In this document: piece by piece, positions 1 to 10,692 of the stretch
Layout: each line of letters opens with the position of its first letter
Position numbering within the stretch: the first letter of the stretch is position 1
Assembly: GCA_000697665.1 (NCBI GenBank)
Contig: KL197758.1
Coordinates: forward strand, 58,580 to 122,579
Direction: 5' to 3'
DNA from: Jaapia argillacea MUCL 33604
Taxonomy: Eukaryota; Basidiomycota; Agaricomycetes; Jaapiales; Jaapiaceae
Length of the DNA: 64,000 nt
Translations under genes and position numbers: made by a program
The notes under the pieces: generated by a model
Told to the model about the DNA's origin: nothing
Seen by the model: the letters and a program-made list of their open reading frames with translations, nothing else
Databases searched by the model: none

Positions 1-548
1 CCCTATCCCGTCCTCACCTCACTTCACTCGCTGCTCAATAGTATTGAATACATCCTCTCGCAATTCCCCACATGTAAAGTGGGTGTTTCAGGTGGGTATT
101 GGAGCCAACCCCAGCCTACACCATCATATAGCCGCCATTTCACCACCCTCTATGCCTTCGTGGTGCAGCTGCCAGACATGCTACTCCAATATTTTGTTTT
201 TCTCGCGAGGCTTGCGTTCGATTCCTGCTCGTTGTCATTTCTCTTTTGAGCATTTTTGTCCACTGTTGTTCCGGAGTCCTGTGTGCTTCACGTGATAGTC
301 ACACAATGTCACATGTAATCGTGTATGAGTGAGGCCTATCTTATGGGTTACAAAAAAATCTATTTAACTCGAATTTAAGGAAGCTTATGAGCCTAAATTG
401 ACCACCCAAGGGGTCAGCAGTGTCTCGGAGGATGAGACTTCAAGAATTTTTAATGTAGTGGAAACAGCGCGCTCGAGTTCATACAGCGCGCGTAGGATTT
501 ATTACGCGGGGCGCGGAAACTATTTTTTGTGCAAATTGAACCGTCATA
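1..548. other. No recognisable gene
   Basis: Only short open frames without family resemblance are present. No tRNA, repeat or promoter could be identified with confidence. Confidence 0.5.
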
Positions 549-878
549 GACAGACGTCAATCTGTCCGTCGTGGTCGAGAAAGCAAGATTCTTCACGAAT
601 GAAGTGGATCCCGAAACGACATCGCCTTCTCCCTCCCCAACTGGCGTCCTCACATCCTCCTCAATTCTCGCCCCTCTGGACTTGGCAACCTCCTCCACCG
701 GTTGGCATTCCGAAGGCGAAGCGCCCTCGGCAAACACCCCAACAGGCGCCCACTCCAAATAAACAACGCTACTCCCCACTCTCCGATACGCAACCTCTCC
801 AAACCCTTTCCTCGCCTCCTCACTCTTCACGAATTCAACCACAGCTAATGTCCCAGCAGGAGGCACCAATACCCGACA
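549..878 (-). pseudogene. Partial copy of MRD1 (RRM3 to RRM4 linker)
   Basis: This stretch repeats about 330 bp of the MRD1 coding region at 6362-6681, in the same orientation and with only scattered substitutions. On the minus strand it reads as the end of RRM3, the linker and the start of RRM4. It breaks off sharply at both sides, with unrelated sequence beyond, and has no start, no introns and no complete RRM. It is therefore a dead fragment copied from the nearby gene, about 5.8 kb away across the receptor and NmrA genes. An open frame of 156 codons covers it only because the source was coding. Confidence 0.8.
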
Positions 879-1509
879 GCGGCAATACCTCGTTAGCGCG
901 GAATTGGGCAATCGAGTCACTCGAGCAGCGAGCGGTAATAAACCGAGCAGCCCTAAAGCTCAGTTTCTTCTTTGCGCACAAGACGGCGAAGTTTGTGCGA
1001 CGAAGCTTTGCATCAACTTCTCCTGATCCATGCCTTGTCCTCGTTCCATCATCGTGGTGAACTATGGTATGAGCTTGAACTCGAATGGCCCCTACAGAGC
1101 TAGCCATGCCAACCCTCGGGATTTCATCATCGTGGAGTGAATTGTCTTCCACAAATCGTTGATTCGTATCGTAAGCTGCCATATATCCCGAAGGTTTCTC
1201 GCTGACTTCTCCGACCGTTGCAGTGATATCATCGAATTTCAAGATTCAAAGTTCAAAGGTACACGGGCGCTCGAGTGGATGATCCGTGTTCAACTTCTTT
1301 CACGTTCTCCATTCCTCCTCCATCACATCGCACGTTTTACCTCGTAACTGACTGAGCTTTGGAAAAAACTTGTCCCCTCAAATGGAGGTCCACACACAGA
1401 GCATTGCTTGTCTTCGAATTCTATATATGTGCCTCCTTGATAAAATCCACGTCGTACAAAACCCATTTCTACCGTGAAAATCTCCCTCTTACCCCAGCGT
1501 CCCATAGGA

Positions 1510-2946
1510 ATGGCAACACCACCGGACTGGTTATTCTCTGCCTTCTCTTTCTCCGCCTTCATATTGGCTTCACTGCCACTTTTCTGGCAGATCAAAGGTG
1601 CCATCTCTTGCTTGTGTCTGTTCATTATATCCTAACCGCAGCTACGGTTCGCAGCCAGTGGGAATGTCGGGGCTTGCAGTTTAGCCATCTGGAGTGCCGT
1701 TGGGTATTTGAACTCCTTCATTAATTCAATAATCTGGAGGAATAACACGGTCAATTGGGCACCGGTGTGGTGCGACATTTGTGAGCATTATTCCTCAAAT
1801 AACTATGGGCCCTTGTTGAAGATCCGCTTTACTAGCATCCAGAGTATATCTTGGAATGAATGTTGCTATATCGGCTTCGTCGCTATGCATCAACCGGCGT
1901 CTATACCGTGTTTCGCAAGTCACATCGGTGCAAACCACTCAAGTGAAGGCTCCTCGCAACCTTTCATCATTCGAGACATATTGACTTCGTTTTTATCCAC
2001 TAGACTCGACGTGCTGATATCGAAGATCTTTGTATGACAGTTGGCATCCCCTTGCTCCATATGGCATTATGTACGGTACCACGTATTCCAATCTCCCCCT
2101 CTATCTGACCGTTCCTCAGACATCATTTACCAGGGCCATCGTTTTGACATTTACGAGGATATCGGTTGCTTCCCGGAATTTCCTGTAACGCCTGTCTCTA
2201 TCGTCCTCCGTGATATCTGGCCCGTCATTATTTCCATAATCGCAGCGGCATACGGCTGTTCGTTATATTCTTTCCTTGTTCAGATACCAGTCCTGACGAT
2301 ATATTATTGGCAGGCGGTGCCTTTGTGAGACTCGCACGGCTGAAATACGAGACTTCAAAGTTTCTTTCAGCGAACAGCCATCTCACCAGAAGCTTTTACT
2401 GGCGCCTGATGGCCCTCGCCGGAACGGAACTATTGATTGGCACTCCGCTGTCGATCTTTATCATGGTCTGGGACATTCGCAACGGTGGCTTTGGCGTACA
2501 GCCGTATTCTTGGAGTCGTGTCCACTCCAATTTCTCTCGAGTCGTTCAATACCCTGCATCCTATTGGAAGATCAAGGCTCCAGAATTGGAAATCAGTCGT
2601 TGGGATGACGTCCTCAGCGCCCTCATCTTCTTTGCATTTTTCGGATTTTCCGAAGATGCGCAAAAGAATTACCGGCGTTTCTGGAACTTTCTTCTCGCCA
2701 AGTGTACTATTCTTCAGACAAGAAAGAAAAGGTATGTTAGTGTGTTTCCGTCAAGCTGCCTCAGATTAATCATTCTACTGCAGCGTGCAAAATTCCACCC
2801 CACCTCTTCAGATTCATCCAACCGCCCCGATTAAACCAACCTCTCAAGAAGGGTCCATCGAATTTCCGGCCCAACCCCCCTCGTCGTCGTTTGGCTCCAG
2901 GGATATCGAGTATGTCCCTCGCGGTGGTCCGGCTGATCATTGTTGA
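1510..2946 (+). CDS. STE3-type pheromone receptor (fungal class D GPCR)
   Basis: Seven-transmembrane receptor for lipopeptide mating pheromones, acting at the plasma membrane upstream of a G protein. Seven exons join in frame to 368 aa: 1510-1597, 1655-1780, 1836-1942, 2004-2070, 2120-2257, 2314-2731 and 2784-2946. The start follows the family pattern: a short hydrophobic first helix, then the segment ending NSFINSIIW. Other landmarks are WAPVWCDISSR, SLCINRRLY, the YQGHRFDIYEDIGC loop before helix 5, YWRLMALAG, HSNFSRV and FFAFFGFSEDA. The cytoplasmic tail is short. The fifth intron uses a slightly unusual GTTCGT donor. No pheromone precursor (a short ORF ending in CaaX) was found in a visual scan of the flanks, so this may be a stand-alone STE3-like receptor rather than part of a mating-type B locus. 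The family call is firm; a mating role is inferred. Confidence 0.93.
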
Positions 2947-3160
2947 GGTTACCGAAGGACATCACTCGATGTAGGGTGGCCCGTGAGACAAAGTGTAGCT
3001 TTGGGTTAGGATCTCCAGCGTTTATCGTCGTCTTGTCGGTGGTTTGGAGTTGTTTCCCTGCATATATTGCTTCCCTCGGCGGTGGACCGATGCGACTCGC
3101 ATTTGCTTCTTCTTTACTCTACTGATATTGTACAATACTCAACAACGGAAACACCTCACA

Positions 3161-4203
3161 TTACCTATATGATACCTTTTGAAGCTCAAGATCGCGGCGA
3201 ACCCTTTCTGACCACGAGGTAGGCTCCTGGCCAAACAACCATCGCAGAGTATTCGGACTACTCGGGATGCCTCTGTCATATGATTATCACCCAGCTCTAT
3301 GATTGACACGGCCTACATACATACCCCTTGTCATGATAAAAAACCGTTCTTTCCAATGCATCGACTGAGTAATCCACGAGAGCTGGTCCCAATTCACCCT
3401 TCTCTCTGAAAAACTGCAAAGTTTCCTCCCTCGGAGATGCGAAGACCTCAATATTGTCCTTCTTGGATTTAGTTCTAATGATTTGGGTGACTTTGGAGTT
3501 GGTACAGTTTTGTCCCACTAGCTGGTATGAGGCGTAAGCATGAGGGGTGGGATTCAATAGGATGTCACGAGCGACAATGCCGAGGTCCTCGAGGTCGAGA
3601 AAACTTTGGAGGACATCAAAGTTGTACGCGCAACGCATCTTGTCAGTGGCGAACACCTTCGCGACAATCTCAACGAGGTATCAAGATGCAAGACTGAACC
3701 TGCAAAACAGTGAAGTTCAGTCCAGACTCGGTGAGATACTCTTCCACTCTATGATAAAAAGCCTCAGGATAGGGACCGTGAAAGAAATCGAGAAGAAACG
3801 AGACGAACCCGAGTTTGGCTTTGTGATTAAGCAACTTGCTCAAGTAGGGGTAGAGCACACTACGGAAAACGAAATGTTTCACTCCTGCCTCGAGAGCAGC
3901 GTTGACCATATTAATTCCCATGCCGCTCTCGTTCGGGTGGAAGGCAGGTCCATTGTGGGATACGACGTCGACACCTTTCAGTGCTCGACGGAGTGTGCTG
4001 TACTCGAGGAAGTCGCCGATCACGAAGGAAGAGTCGGGGAGATTGGGAAAGGATGATATGAGTGAGGCGATAGACTTTTCTGAATGGACGAGGAGCTTGA
4101 GTTGGTCGAGAGAGATGGGGACTTGGCCTCGCTCGTTGGAGAGAAGAGCTTGGATGACATACCCAGAGGTGCGTCCACCAGCGCTACTGATGAGGATGGT
4201 CAT
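3161..4203 (-). CDS. NmrA-like NAD(P)-binding oxidoreductase (atypical SDR)
   Basis: Cytosolic Rossmann-fold protein of the NmrA/isoflavone-reductase-like group, which acts on small molecules or senses redox state. The N terminus begins with a beta strand and a glycine-rich dinucleotide loop (ISSAGGRTSGYV). Family features follow: VVSHNGPAFHPNESGMG, LNFTVLQ, the FLDLEDLGIVARDIL segment and YQLVGQNCT. The last exon, after a 52-bp intron at 3273-3324, restores the usual C terminus (NTLRWLFGQEP) and stops at 3161. The first junction is less clean. A 43-bp intron after FTVLQ would remove the loop that normally follows (LQPxxY...N), and reading through gives an in-frame stop. Either the splice site is atypical or the substrate loop has decayed. 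It starts away from and downstream of the STE3 gene; the two are convergent. Confidence 0.8.
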
Positions 4204-4285
4204 GTTGTGGAACTGGAGAGAGGGTTACGAAGCCTGGAGATGGGGTCATGTAGTTCAGAGAACTTGGACTTGGAGGCTGCAATAG

Positions 4286-5639
4286 ACCATGTCCACTGGC
4301 ACGCAAGGACCGGCAGAGCACGACACTTTGAGAATCCAGCTCGCCTGGGTTAGACCCGGATCTGACTCCAATGAATCATCTCCCTTCGCCCACACTTGCA
4401 CCAGACATCGCGCCCAAAAGTAGGTCCATCCAGCTGCTACACAAAGCGCCACTGCATGTAGGACAACGTTACAGATGCCTTTTAGTCCTAGATATTCGGG
4501 TCAGATACTGTTTGCACAATATTACGGATTGACTTTACACCCATCAAGTCGGTAAAGATTCTGGAGGTGAGGGTAGTAGTCGGTTCTGAGTAGCAACGGA
4601 AGTTTCGCGGGACAGACACGTTCATAAATTGCGATCCAATATAAGCTGAAATAGCGCAGCAATACAGCCCCTTTAGGGTATGGTCAGGAAGGGACAGACC
4701 ATAGAGCTGCGATGGCACTGGCTGCCCATTCGATGGCCACTGGCGTGGTAGAGTAATCGAAGTGTGTCAAGACTGCTTTAGCAGCCCCGAATTCGAGGAG
4801 CGTGGAGGAGACCAATATATGAAACCCCGAAAGTCGAGGGTGGGATGCCGTTGAAAGCATGAAAAGGTCTCCCTCCACCGTAAAGTCTGATGTCCGCGAG
4901 ATAATACTGAGAAAATCCCATCCGAACAGCCAGATCATCCTTGTAGGGTAATATTGTTCGCAGAGGCCCAGCAAATATACATATCCTCGGAAGCAAACTC
5001 AACCTTTAGAGTTTGGGTGGTTGGTTGTTTTTCTCATGTCGACGACCGCCTAGGGAGCAGAGGTTATATAGCAGGGGTCAGAAAACGTCCATATTGTAAC
5101 TCCACACCAAACCTTACAAACGGAATCATATCCAACCCAGTAGTATAGCGACTGAAATCCTCGCCATCCTCCACACAGGTATGTCTGTGTGCATCGCCAC
5201 GACTCTCTGTCCTTTCCTCGGATGGGGCAGCTCGTGGGCTGGAACAATAACCATAGTACACCAGTGCAGGAAACACAATAGAAGTTGACGTGACATAGGA
5301 GGGTGTTCGTCACCTCCGCTACTCTTAGTCCCATCTACGAATATACAGGGCCAGACGGTTGTGTTTCGACGCGAACAATGAGTACCGAGAGGATGGCACG
5401 ACGCAGCCGTTGACTCTGAATTGTCTCGCCCATAGCCAGACTAAGTTAGAGTCAAAGCTCAAGTGCTCATCGACCTGGTGAATGCGTTTCCGTATTAGAT
5501 GAACTGCAACGTTACAATGATGGTGCTCTGCGCTGGTGGTCAGAACATGTGTTATGGTGGCGCAACGGCGACGTACATAAATGTCTCCAGAACGTGCACA
5601 ACCACAGAGCTCGAAAGACTCTGAGTCACCTCGATTAGG
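4286..5639. other. Region without a convincing gene
   Basis: Minus-strand open frames of 65 to 96 codons occur at 4255-4452, 4488-4718, 4684-5002 and 5050-5334. Some are hydrophobic and could be exons of a membrane protein, but no family motif was recognised and no consistent splice chain could be built. It may be a decayed gene. No tRNA or repeat was seen. Confidence 0.4.
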
Positions 5640-8600
5640 CTATGCGTCCTCCCCTTCGCCACCACCCTTATCCTCTCCACCCAACTCCAACTTCCGCTTC
5701 CTCCCTGGCATCTCCTTGCCGCCACCGAATCCGACCCCAGCCTTCATTCTCAGCTTCTCCACAGCCTCTTCCCCATCCTCCTCATCTGCCCACTGTAACA
5801 CAAGATGCCTCCCAAGCAAATGGGTATGCTTGAGAGCATCGTAGGCATTCTCCGCTTCTTGTCGGGTAGTGAACTCTAGGAAAGCGAAACCGCGGGAACG
5901 GTGGTCGAAACGTTTCGGAAGGCGGAGGGATTTTAGTTGGCCTTGAGAGCTATGAGAGTCGTGGTTCAACACGTCAGCGCCCCGATGGATGAGAGAGGAT
6001 TGAAACGACGTACCCGAACAACTGCCTGATATCCTTTTTACTTGCCTCGAATGGCACATTCTTGACGATCATCTTCGTCGTTCTGGCTCCTTTCTTCGCT
6101 CCTTTCGTTCCTTCGGCCTTCCCATCATCCTCCGTACCTCTCCCAGCAAACTTAACAACCAACTCATGTCCATCTAACACTTGCCCTTGCATACCCTTCA
6201 ACGCCTTCTTCGCTCCCTCCGGTGACTTGAACCCAACGAACCCATATCCCATGCTGAGTCTCGGCGGTTCGGGGTGCGAAGAAGAAACGGGAGGATGTTT
6301 GGGATCGGGTTTGGTTTGCACGCGGGCGAAGAGGAAGTCGGGAAGGTGTCTGAAGACAGATGTCAATCTGTCCGTCGTAGTCGAGAACGCAAGGTTCTTC
6401 ACGAATAAAGTGGATCCCGAAACGACGTCTCCTTCTCCCTCCCCAACTGGCGTCCTCACATCCTCCTCAATTCTCACCCCTCTGGACTTGGCAACCTCCT
6501 CCACCGGTTGGCGTTCCAAAGGCGCAGCACCCTCAGCAAACATCCCCACAGGCGCCCACTCCAAATAAACAACACTACTCCCCACTCTCCGATAAGCAAC
6601 CCCTCCAAACCCCTTCCTCGCCTCCTCACTCTTCACGAATTCAACCACAGCTAACGTCCCAGCAGGAGGCACCAATACCCGACTCAATTCTCCATACGGT
6701 TCAAACATAGCTGTGATTTGCGCAGCCGTCATCCCGTATGGTATGTTCTTGACCAAGATTGCGGTGTTCGATCTCTTCGGTCTGGGCTCGGTCGTAGAGG
6801 ATGAAAATGAGGATAGAACGACACCATGTGATTCGAGGTAGGCTTTGGTTTCTTGGATGATGTGTGTTTCGGCTAGAGCGAGTTTCACTGCCGGGTTCGC
6901 ACTGCTCGGGTTCTCGGAGGATTCGCCAAGGATATCAGATTTGGACATGTTCATTCGGTCTGCTATTGATGAAGCCACCGCATCGCTCTGCCCAAGTAAA
7001 ATAACGAATACAGTGAGCGTCGCGACGTCAGACGAACGCAAAGTGAAACCCACATTCATATACAGCATGGCCCAATTAAACTCTTTACCAGCACCCGCCT
7101 TCCTCTTCTTCTCCTTTTCTTCCTTTACGTTTCCCTTCTTCTCCTCAACCTCAGGTTTCCCCTTTCGATCAACTGCACCCAAGATATGGAGGAGTCGACC
7201 TTGGAAAGAGCGACCGTCGAGTGCCTCATAGGCAGCAAGGGCGGAGGTAGGGGAGGTGAATGTTATGTATGCGAGTCCTTTAGATGTTGATGTTGATGAG
7301 AGTGGGATATGGATCTGTGGGATGGGCGTATGGGTAGTTAGTTGGTGTATGAAAATAGCATGAGAAGGGGAAGAGAGTCAGATAATTTCTACTATCAAGG
7401 TTTCCCGATGGATCAACATTCCCCGAAGGGTCTGATGTCCCTATATTGTTTGTCATCCGGAGGCGCAGAAGCTTTAGGAAATATCAACGAAAAGAGTACT
7501 TGCCTGTTGGTTTTTGCAGAGTGGTTGATAAACCAAATTCGGTTAGTGGGGGTCAAAGGCGAGTAAAGGGGCTTAGCGCAGACCTATGCACCAAGTTAAC
7601 GGGAAGAATGAGTCAGTACAATTCACAAGAATGCGTCGACTAAAGGGAACGAAAAGATCAGATAATTTCTACTATCAAGGTTTCCCTTTGGATCAACATT
7701 CTCGCTTCTTAGGGCGAGTCTGATGTCCCTATGATGTGTTGTCATCCACGAAACAGAGGAAGAAAGATGTGAAGAGAATAGGAATCGGATAGAAGAAAGA
7801 AAAGCAGCGGAATGGGAAAAGGTGCTTACCTGTTGGCAAATGCCGCAAATGAGCAGAGCATATAATCAGTACAAGTGCGATGCCAGAACATGGAGATTTT
7901 GAATGCGAAAGGGTGCATACCTAGAGAGTAAATAAAAGCAAAGAGGTCGTCAGTGCCAATTCTGACTGCAAACCAAGAATTGAAAGAGAAAGGGAAGGAT
8001 CAGATAATTTCTACTATCAAGGTTTCCCGATGGATCAACATCCCCCGGAGGGTCTGATGTCCCTAAATTGTTTGTCATCCGTGAAACGAAGGGAGGTGAA
8101 GGCGAAGCGTAGGATGGAAGGTGCTAAGGGGAACAAAGAGACGGGTGCTGACCTATAGCAGGACCACGAGGGTAGATTAAAAAAAAAGACGACAGTTAGT
8201 ACATACATTTCGACGGAAACGGAGGAGATAATAAAAGGAGAGGGTCAGTGTAGATAAGGAAAAATGAACGACATTCCCACTCCGAAGGAGTGAGTCATCA
8301 CTATACTTGTTTCGTCATGGTATACAACAGCGAGGAAAGCCAGTCGTTCAAGTACACGAGAGGGGAAGTGGTGCTTACCTGTCGCGACCAAGGGTACCAA
8401 AAAAGAAGCAAATATGTCAGTCACGGAAGGTATGCAAGGGGAACGGAGAGGAGAAGACGAGAGAAGGTCAGATTCTACTATCAAGGTTTTCCCAATGGAT
8501 CAACATCCCCTCCTAAGGAGGGTCTGGTGTCCCTAAATCGTTTATCATCACAAAGAGTATAACGGCAAGAAATACGAGGGACAGACACCAAAAACAAACC

Positions 8601-9608
8601 TACACACCTGAGATATATCCCCATACCTCCCAAAACACTCCCTCAGTTCATCTTCCGTACATGAAAACGCAAGGTTTCGAACGAAGAGACGGGATGTCGA
8701 TAGTATTGTTCGTTTTGTCGGGTCTTGTTCCTCTTGATGGTCGTGGATCGTTGGTTCGGGTGGCTAAGAGGAAATGGCCATCAGGTGAGAAGGAGGGGGG
8801 AAGAGAAAGGCGAGGCCGACCTCATCATCATCATCTTTCATCTCTACGTCAACATCGCCGACTTCATCATCTTGTTCGAAAACCTTTTCCTCAACCCCGG
8901 AGTCAACGGCTTTCGACATGCGTTTCCTCATCCAATCTAAATCCGACATGCCCTCTTCCCTCACCTCTGCGCCTCCCTCAGCACCTCCGTCGACAACTAC
9001 CCCGTCGGGCTCTTCCTTAGCTTTCGCGCCCTTCTTCACAGATGAAGCGGAGGGAACAGCCGTGGAGAGCGGTGCAGCCTCTTCGTTCGCCCAGGTCCGT
9101 CCTTTGGTACGAGGTTGCATGACTTTCATGAACTCGTCCAATTGTTTGTCGGGTTTTTGCTTGGCCCCTTGTGGTTCCTTGATACCCTTCGTGGATCCAG
9201 GTTTAGTGGGCGCGAGGAGCGATGAGGACGAAGGGTCAGTCGGAGAAGGCCCGAGCCTGGGACGTTTGTTGGGCCTCGGAGCTGGAGCATCTTTCGTTCC
9301 CTGTAACCCCACCATGGACATCAGCGTCCTTGATCTCTTCCCTCAAAGATAAATGGACTCACATCAACAACCCCGACAATGATCTTACACCCGCCCACAA
9401 ACGTCCCTTCAAACCACTCCCTCGCCTTCGCCGCCTCTTCCTCGCTCCTATAACCTACAAAACCGAAGCGCCGACTCGTGCCGTCCGGTTTGTAGGCTAC
9501 TTTGACGTCGGTTATTATACCAGTAGGGGCGGAGGACTGGGAGAAATGGGCACGGAGGGATGTAGGGGTTGTGTAGGAGGGAAGATTCTTAATGATGAGG
9601 CGGGACAT
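5640..9608 (-). CDS. MRD1: Multiple RNA-binding domain protein 1 (MRD1/RBM19 orthologue)
   Basis: Nucleolar pre-rRNA binding protein needed for the early cleavages that release 18S rRNA. Six exons join in frame to 808 aa: 9608-9363, 9300-8821, 8763-8608, 7314-7054, 6987-6014 and 5949-5640. Five RRMs are visible at roughly residues 1-82 (LIIKNLP, RRFGFVGY), 264-345 (RLFVRNLAF, KGLAYITF), 456-530 (ILVKNIPYG), 575-660 (LFVKNLAF, YGFVGF) and 690-770 (MIVKNVPFE, RGFAFLEF). Between RRM1 and RRM2 is the Mrd1 signature FMKVMQPRTKGRTWAN. Between RRM2 and RRM3 are FNWAMLYMN and SDAVASSIADRM, split by a 66-bp intron at 6988-7053 that happens to stay open. The C terminus is basic and glycine-rich. The odd feature is the third intron, 8607-7315. 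It is 1,293 bp in a gene whose other introns are 57-66 bp, it cuts RRM2, and it holds the module and snoRNA array listed separately. Confidence 0.95.
7374..7463 (-). ncRNA. Candidate intronic box C/D snoRNA, copy 4
   Basis: Seventh and last module of the MRD1 intron. Box C-like GGATGAC at 7458-7452 and box D CTGA at 7381-7378. The central hairpin is CCC-TTCG-GGG; the tract before box D is identical to copies 2 and 3. Confidence 0.6.
7654..7752 (-). ncRNA. Candidate intronic box C/D snoRNA, copy 3
   Basis: Fifth module of the MRD1 intron. Box C-like GGATGAC at 7747-7741 and box D CTGA at 7661-7658. The central hairpin has changed on both sides to CTCGC/GCGAG, while the flanks and the tract before box D match copies 2 and 4. 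That paired change argues for selection on RNA structure. Confidence 0.6.
7995..8085 (-). ncRNA. Candidate intronic box C/D snoRNA, copy 2
   Basis: Third module of the MRD1 intron. The box C-like GGATGAC is at 8080-8074 and the box D CTGA at 8003-8000. The element is nearly identical to copies 3 and 4 over about 80 nt. A stem-loop GGACATC..CCC/GGG..GATG..TCC sits in the middle, and the guide-like tract before box D reads GATAGTAGAAATTAT. Confidence 0.6.
8241..8306 (-). ncRNA. Candidate intronic box C/D snoRNA, unrelated type
   Basis: Second module of the MRD1 intron. Box C GTGATGA lies at 8301-8295 and box D CTGA at 8248-8245, 57 nt apart, with a hairpin ACTCC/GGAGT just after box C. Outside the boxes the sequence differs from the four repeated copies. 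The short length makes this weaker than copies 1-4. Confidence 0.45.
8463..8556 (-). ncRNA. Candidate intronic box C/D snoRNA, copy 1
   Basis: Perfect box C (GTGATGA, 8551-8545) and box D (CTGA, 8471-8468) about 75 nt apart, in the first module of the MRD1 compound intron. A central hairpin has the stem CCCTCC/GGAGGG. It shares GGGACA..CAGA, GTTGATCC and ACCTTGATAGTAGAA with copies 2-4 but lacks four bases just before box D, so its guide register would differ. No rRNA target was identified by eye. Confidence 0.6.
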
Positions 9609-10692
9609 TTTGAAGAATTATTGGTCAAGGAGGCGGCATACGCCTGGATATTCAAGGTCAGAACAATCAAGAGAACGAAGGGAGGAGACTGACCTTGAGG
9701 GTCGAGGAAATGACGGAAAAAAGATTTTATGGGGGTTATGGTTTGTTCGGCTATCACCGAGACGTGTAAGTAACTTGGTCTTATCTCAGTACTTAACGAG
9801 ACGGAAGTAATATTTCAAATAACCTGCCACATTCGACTTGTCGGTATTGACTATCACGAACACAAGAGCCTTTCCACAGGTACGAGGATGCATTCCCAAG
9901 GACTGTAGCACCGGAAGAACTGTCCCAAAGTACGTCCCACAGTCTCCCCTGAGGCACAGACGTATATTCTGCGTGTATTCCAGAGAATCCTCGGACAACT
10001 ATGTACATCACGAATCTATGCGAGTCTCTAACCGTCAATAAGGAATGTCTCCAGAACAACTTCGGAATGTTTGTGTGGACCCAGAACCTTGAAGTTTGGA
10101 CTGACAGGCGCTCCTCCACAGCCTGGCCATGGGTGGAGTACATGGGCGGATCGGTTGCGCCTGAGGATTCAACATTGCTGGGATCTTAGATACCCACGAA
10201 CGATGGACTCTCGACCATCACTGCTCGTCGTGCCTCTACGATTCGCAACGACTTCGGGCACCCAGATCCCGACAGATTGTTTACTCAGGCGCTGTTGGTC
10301 TAGGTTATAGGGGTGGATCGCACCGTACCTCACCGCACCGCACCATCTCGTCTAGTTCAGTACTTACTCGACTGTGAAGGTATCATCACTCCAAACTCCT
10401 TTGTATAACCACGTCTTTCGCTTATTGACTATGAAGGTGGCCGGACACGTCCTTGGTGGAGGAGTAATCGTTCATATGTGACATAGGACGGTTCGTGAAT
10501 GCAGTGATCGATCATGTCATCCATTAAACTGTCATTCTGGGTGAGTAATTCTTTATTTTGACCTTTACAGTACTAACCGCGGACCATCTAACTTACGAAA
10601 CCGTGTAGTGACCAGAAAATCGTTGTCTTCCTCCCGTGTAGGTTTCAGCCTATACGGGGCCCGAGGTACGCGAGTTAAACATCCGTTTCAAC
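9609..10692. other. No recognisable gene between MRD1 and the tRNA half
   Basis: Holds the MRD1 promoter at its left end. Open frames of up to 116 codons exist on both strands (for example 9793-10143, minus) but resemble no family known to me. No repeat or RNA gene was seen. Confidence 0.45.

Larger units (their letters stand above)
7315..8607 (-). other. Compound intron of seven abutting intron-like modules
   Basis: On the minus strand the intron starts with GTGTGT after the exon end TCTCAG and closes with CCCACAG before the exon ATCCAT; both flanking exons are in phase 0. Inside are six points where an acceptor AG is followed at once by a donor: 8379/8378 (acag|gtaagc), 8153/8152 (atag|gtcagc), 7921/7920 (ctag|gtatgc), 7830/7829 (acag|gtaagc), 7584/7583 (atag|gtctgc) and 7504/7503 (acag|gcaagt, a GC donor). 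Each of the seven modules has its own branch-point-like CTAAC, CTGAC or CTGAT within about 50 nt of its AG. Every module is thus a full intron, with zero-length exons between them. Modules 1, 3, 5 and 7 carry copies of one snoRNA-like repeat, module 2 carries a different one, and modules 4 and 6 are about 90 and 80 bp with none. Confidence 0.8.

Noticed and set aside
297-311. Minus-strand CDIV-stop resembling a CaaX pheromone end
   Set aside because: The frame is closed 13 codons upstream, too short for a pheromone precursor, and no processing signals are seen.
398-1060. 220-codon open frame on the plus strand over the MRD1 fragment
   Set aside because: It is the antisense of copied MRD1 coding sequence; the match to 6362-6681 explains the openness.
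6062-6568. 168-codon plus-strand frame opposite MRD1
   Set aside because: Shadow frame of the MRD1 coding exon on the minus strand; proline/serine-rich composition without family signal.
7315-8607. CRISPR-like spaced repeats
   Set aside because: Repeats of about 80 bp at irregular spacing in a eukaryotic intron, with snoRNA boxes and splice signals, are not a CRISPR array.
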